DNA of 8,291 nucleotides from CAZLYK01 sp964563495 (GTDB lineage: Bacteria > Acidobacteriota > Blastocatellia > RBC074), in assembly GCA_964563495.1 (NCBI GenBank), contig CAZLYK010000194.1:1-8291 (forward strand), given 5' to 3'. Numbering within the stretch: the stretch's first letter is position 1; each line of letters begins with the position of its first letter. A program made the position numbers and the translations under genes. The notes beneath the pieces were generated by a model that searched no databases, had not been told where the DNA came from, and saw only the letters and a list, made by a program, of their open reading frames with translations. Shown in pieces: positions 5,495 to 8,291 of the stretch.

Positions 5495-6658
5495 CTACCG
5501 TATGATTTCGATCAGGTTCTTATCGAGATTCAATCCGTAGGTGGTCGCTCCCCACTGCCGTTGGGAATCGATCTTGATCGAGAGCGGGCCGAGGAGTTTG
5601 TTGATCTTGCTGTGGTACGACATGAGGATGTCCGAATCGAGCTTGCCTTCACGACCTTCTTCGAGCTGTTCGTGGGAGCGGGTGTAGAGTTGATGATAAA
5701 AAATCTGGAAGCCCTCGTCGCCGGCAGCCGGGTTGTCGAAGCAGGACTGGCAGTCTCCGCAAACCGGGCGATCAGGTTCGACACAACGCGTGACTTTTGT
5801 ATCTGCGTAATAGGCCAGCAACGCCAGCCTTGCGCCGCGCAGCGCGATCGCCTTGGAGCCGAACCTCGCCTGGCCACGCGGCAGGTCTATGACCAGCCGG
5901 TTCGTCACCGGCCGGTCGAGCCTTTGCTGCGCGATCGTAATCAGCTCCTGAAGACTCTTTTCGACTTTCCCGACATCTTCACCGAGCGAGTTGCGCAACC
6001 TGACGAACGGGATCTGCGCCAGTTCCAGCTCGGCCTCGCTCGTGTTGATGATGCCCAGCTTGTTCCCTGCCAGGCGGATCGGCAGCGGCTGGTTGTTTTT
6101 CGGAGGAAAGAAGAAATCCGGGTTGGTCTCGAACTCTTCGGTCACGACCACGTGCGTCAGCTCATCTTCTTCCCGCCCATACATCATGAGCGCCAGCATC
6201 ATGTAAGCCGACATGGTTCGCCGCCCGCCGCCCAGCGAACAATGCAGCACGACGTTCGGGTCGGCAGTCAGTTCCTTGACGAATCCCAACAGCTCCGAGG
6301 CCAGCGTTTCGTTGTCCGCCGAAGAGCGTATGTCTTCGAGCGGCGTCTCGCTCCCATCCGGCTCTCTCCGTTTGAAGACGAGGATGTGTTTTTTGCTGAA
6401 CGCGATCTCCCAGCCGATTTCGTGCTCACGCTGCAGTTTGGCAATCGCGCCGTCCGGCCCGCCCAGCCTCGCCCACGCAATCTCTCCACCTTTGGCCGTA
6501 GTCAGTATGTAGACGGCTGAGATAGGGATCGGCGGATTCTGCGCAACCGCCAGGACGTACAGCGTTTCGGTCACGATCTGCGGTGTGTTCCCGGTGACGG
6601 CCACCAGAATATGCTGCTTCGGAGTGGTTTTATCCCTTGTTTTCGCCGTCTTTTTCAT
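5495..6658 (-). CDS. CARF-domain CRISPR signalling protein, NE0113 family (Csm6/Csx1-related)
   Basis: A 387-aa protein. The N-terminal Rossmann-like CARF domain shows both ligand motifs: ILVAVTGNTPQIVTETLY (17-34) and LHCSLGGGRRTMSAYM (138-153), with PLEDIRSSADN between them, all characteristic of NE0113-type proteins. CARF domains bind cyclic oligoadenylates made by type III complexes. The C-terminal half has a four-cysteine cluster, C292-x7-C300-x2-C303-x2-C306, which could bind zinc, and segments that look like a winged helix (QARFGSKAIALRGARLALLA; YHSKINKLLG with TTYGLNL). I see no Rx4-6H HEPN motif, so it may need a partner for catalysis or act as a regulator. The ATG at 6658 overlaps the upstream gene's stop as ATGA, so the two are translationally coupled. 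The open frame goes back to 6739, but that part lies within the upstream gene. Confidence 0.88.
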   Translation of the reverse strand: MKKTAKTRDKTTPKQHILVAVTGNTPQIVTETLYVLAVAQNPPIPISAVYILTTAKGGEIAWARLGGPDGAIAKLQREHEIGWEIAFSKKHILVFKRREPDGSETPLEDIRSSADNETLASELLGFVKELTADPNVVLHCSLGGGRRTMSAYMMLALMMYGREEDELTHVVVTEEFETNPDFFFPPKNNQPLPIRLAGNKLGIINTSEAELELAQIPFVRLRNSLGEDVGKVEKSLQELITIAQQRLDRPVTNRLVIDLPRGQARFGSKAIALRGARLALLAYYADTKVTRCVEPDRPVCGDCQSCFDNPAAGDEGFQIFYHQLYTRSHEQLEEGREGKLDSDILMSYHSKINKLLGPLSIKIDSQRQWGATTYGLNLDKNLIEIIR

Positions 6659-8190
6659 GGCATTGACCTGACGTAAATTGTCATCCGGCTGCGAATATCG
6701 ATTGGAACCCGGTCGCGCAGATACGGCCTGAAGCTCCATTGGCGCAGTGCAGCCAGGGCCGCTTCCCTCAGCAGCGGATCTCCCTCAACCACCCAGGCCT
6801 TTGAAAGATGTCCATACCTCGACAGATAGACCTCGATCACAACCGGGCCCGAGACGCCTGCGGCTCCGGCTTCCGCCGGTATGACCGGATCGACCTTACG
6901 GGTCACGTACTGCATGAACTCTTTTTCGTCGATCGTAACCGTATCGTCATCGGCGTCTCTACCGGCCGGCGGTGCGGGCTCGGGCTCGGGCTTTTTCTCC
7001 ACGGTTGGCTGAGCAACTGCCGTGGGAGTCGGTAGCGGCTCCGGCAGAGCAGTCGGTGTAGTTTCCGGCGCTCCACCGTTGGCCTTGTCGCCGGTCGCCG
7101 GTTCGGCTATTTGAGTCAGAGCAGCGGCCTGGGCTGTTTCATACTGTTGCCGCGCCTGTATGATCAGGCTTTTGGCGTTCGCCAAATCTCCATTCCTGCG
7201 CGCGGTCTCAGCATTACGGCGCGTCTCTTCGGCCTGATTCCACAAATCCGCAGCCTTCTCCGGCGCTTGAGAACTCTTTGCGGCCTGACGCAGCTTGTTG
7301 ACTTCCGCCAGAAGCTCCTCGAAGCTCAGGCTCTCGGCTATGCGAGCATTCAGATTGTCCCAGAGACTGAGCAACTGTCGATATTTATCTTCCGCCCTCC
7401 GGTAATACCCCCGCTGGAATTCGATCTCTCCGTCCCGCCACGCGGCCTCGGCCTGGGTGATGATGGCTCCGTACTCACGCTGCTTTCGTTTTTCCCTGAC
7501 TTTTTTCAAAGCCAGGCCGGCCTCGGTCCTGACCACCGCCGCGCTCGAGATGTCTCCCTTGTAAAGCACGACCAGCTTCGGCCATAAGTAGGTTCCGCCA
7601 ACCCCCAGAAGAATCAGAAATACCAGCCATCTGAATGCCGACCTGAGAGCCATCCTCTTCTCTCCCGATCTTTTCTCCCGCAGCTCCCTTTCCCGTTGAG
7701 CCTGCCGGCGGCGCTCTTCTTCGAGCTTCAATTCCTGGGCGCGGAGCTTTTGCGCCTGCTCGGCCTGCGTCCGCTTTTCACGATCCTCTTCCTCCTGCCG
7801 GCCTCTCAGATCCGCGCCCGGATCGTAATAGATCTCAGCCACCAGGTTGCGCGGAATTGTAGACTGCCTGCAGACATCGCCGATGGCTTCGATCAGGTAA
7901 TCAACCGCATTCCGGTGGTCCCGCTCGCTGAATGAAGCGCTCTCGATCACATGGGCAAACGAGTTCCGGACCTTGAGCGCCCAGAGCACGTGAGAAACAT
8001 CATTAAAGAGATGCTGGCAGGCGATGACGCGCTCACCGACTTTTGGATCTTTACCTTCGTCCGCAGCCGTCACGTTGGGATTGTAGAGCTTGAGCACATA
8101 CTCCAGCAGCTTAGCCAGATGGACCATCTTGCTGCCGGCGTGCTGTTCGCGCTGAATTTGCGGGATTGTTAAAAGGCCGTGAGGAAGCAT
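6655..8190 (-). CDS. HEPN-like / coiled-coil / transmembrane / TonB C-terminal protein
   Basis: A 511-aa multi-domain protein. Residues about 22-110 are helical and contain VRNSFAH (Arg75-Asn76...His80), an Rx4H motif as in HEPN ribonucleases. Residues 128-180 are a highly charged coiled coil. One membrane helix follows at 187-209 (RWLVFLILLGVGGTYLW), preceded by many Arg/Lys, which predicts an N-in, C-out topology. Residues 215-360 are helical, with repeats like AEETRRNAETARRNGDLANA; 372-410 is a Pro-rich linker; 430-511 matches the TonB C-terminal fold (VVIEVYLSRYG, LREAALAALRQWSFRPY, RSRMTIYVR). The C-terminus would thus be periplasmic and HEPN cytosolic. Canonical TonB has no large cytosolic domain. 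It overlaps the CARF gene by ATGA. The start at 8190 has GAGG about 10 nt upstream; Met22 is an alternative. Domain calls for TM and TonB-C are strong; HEPN is probable; function is inferred. Confidence 0.85.
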   Translation of the reverse strand: MLPHGLLTIPQIQREQHAGSKMVHLAKLLEYVLKLYNPNVTAADEGKDPKVGERVIACQHLFNDVSHVLWALKVRNSFAHVIESASFSERDHRNAVDYLIEAIGDVCRQSTIPRNLVAEIYYDPGADLRGRQEEEDREKRTQAEQAQKLRAQELKLEEERRRQAQRERELREKRSGEKRMALRSAFRWLVFLILLGVGGTYLWPKLVVLYKGDISSAAVVRTEAGLALKKVREKRKQREYGAIITQAEAAWRDGEIEFQRGYYRRAEDKYRQLLSLWDNLNARIAESLSFEELLAEVNKLRQAAKSSQAPEKAADLWNQAEETRRNAETARRNGDLANAKSLIIQARQQYETAQAAALTQIAEPATGDKANGGAPETTPTALPEPLPTPTAVAQPTVEKKPEPEPAPPAGRDADDDTVTIDEKEFMQYVTRKVDPVIPAEAGAAGVSGPVVIEVYLSRYGHLSKAWVVEGDPLLREAALAALRQWSFRPYLRDRVPIDIRSRMTIYVRSMP

Positions 8191-8217
8191 CGATGCTAGA
8201 CCTCGTTAATGAGAAGG

Positions 8218-8291
8218 AAATAGACAGGATCAACAGGATTTTTGCAGGATTAAACAGGATTATTTTCTGCCTTTCTCTTTAATTCTGTTTA
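8218..8291. repeat. CAGGAT-family repeat with start of its inverted partner, cut by window end
   Basis: CAGGAT occurs at 8225, 8234, 8245 and 8255, spaced 9-11 bp, within the unit beginning AAATAGACAGGATCAACAGG. The last 11 bases of the window (AATTCTGTTTA) pair with 8251-8261 at 10 of 11 positions, so a facing second copy seems to begin here and run out of the window. It lies upstream of the HEPN-TonB gene, whose promoter is therefore not clearly visible. Confidence 0.75.

Noticed and set aside
5495..5700. A HEPN motif in the C-terminus of the CARF protein
   Set aside because: No Arg followed 5-7 residues later by His in a suitable helix; RSHEQL and YHSKINK do not fit.
5432..6520. Long plus-strand open frame of 362 codons opposite the CARF gene
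   Set aside because: It is the antisense shadow of a gene with clear CARF motifs; its protein is low in recognisable features and it has no ribosome site.
8218..8261. Short-period CAGGAT tandem as a CRISPR array
   Set aside because: The units are about 10 bp apart with no unique spacers of 30-45 nt.

Overview
The window looks like a scaffold from an uncultured, diderm (Gram-negative-type) bacterium: it has a 100-N assembly gap (4691-4790), fairly GC-rich coding regions, and one protein ending in a TonB C-terminal domain, which implies an outer membrane. I cannot name the taxon from the sequence. It holds the edge of a type III-like CRISPR locus: a probable terminal CRISPR repeat at the left end, adaptation genes (cas1, cas2 and a reverse transcriptase) and a CARF-family signalling protein. 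No cas10, cas7-like or cas6 gene lies inside the window, so the interference complex must be elsewhere, if it exists.

Layout, left to right. 1-37 is a probable terminal CRISPR repeat whose array would extend leftward out of the window, followed by about 345 bp of gene-free, leader-like DNA. 383-1693 (+) encodes a SWIM zinc-finger protein. It converges on the minus-strand genes, which read right to left: 8190-6655 a HEPN-like / coiled-coil / transmembrane / TonB-C protein; 6658-5495 a CARF protein of the NE0113 type, overlapping the previous gene by an ATGA; 5277 to the gap an RDD-family membrane protein; 4688-3333 a group II intron-like reverse transcriptase with a long internal insertion; 3351-3190 a 53-residue small gene overlapping the RT; 3158-2130 cas1; 2040-1768 cas2.

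How they may work together. RT next to Cas1-Cas2 is the known arrangement for acquiring spacers from RNA. CARF proteins sense cyclic oligoadenylates made by type III complexes; they usually carry or control a nuclease such as HEPN. Here the CARF protein shows no HEPN motif, but its translationally coupled partner has an RNSFAH motif (Rx4H) in a predicted cytosolic domain, tethered to the inner membrane and joined to a periplasmic TonB-C domain. I infer a split, membrane-anchored CARF/HEPN effector. An RDD membrane protein heads the RT-cas1-cas2 cluster, and the RT insertion has its own hydrophobic segment, so the adaptation module may also be membrane-associated. This membrane theme is the main candidate for a poorly described system.

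Between genes, a dispersed repeat built on CAGGAT units about 10 bp apart occurs as facing inverted pairs at four boundaries (1681-1772, 2057-2135, 5314-5372, and 8218 to the window end). The pair between cas1 and cas2 has perfect 34-bp arms. At three gene ends the repeat itself supplies the stop codon.
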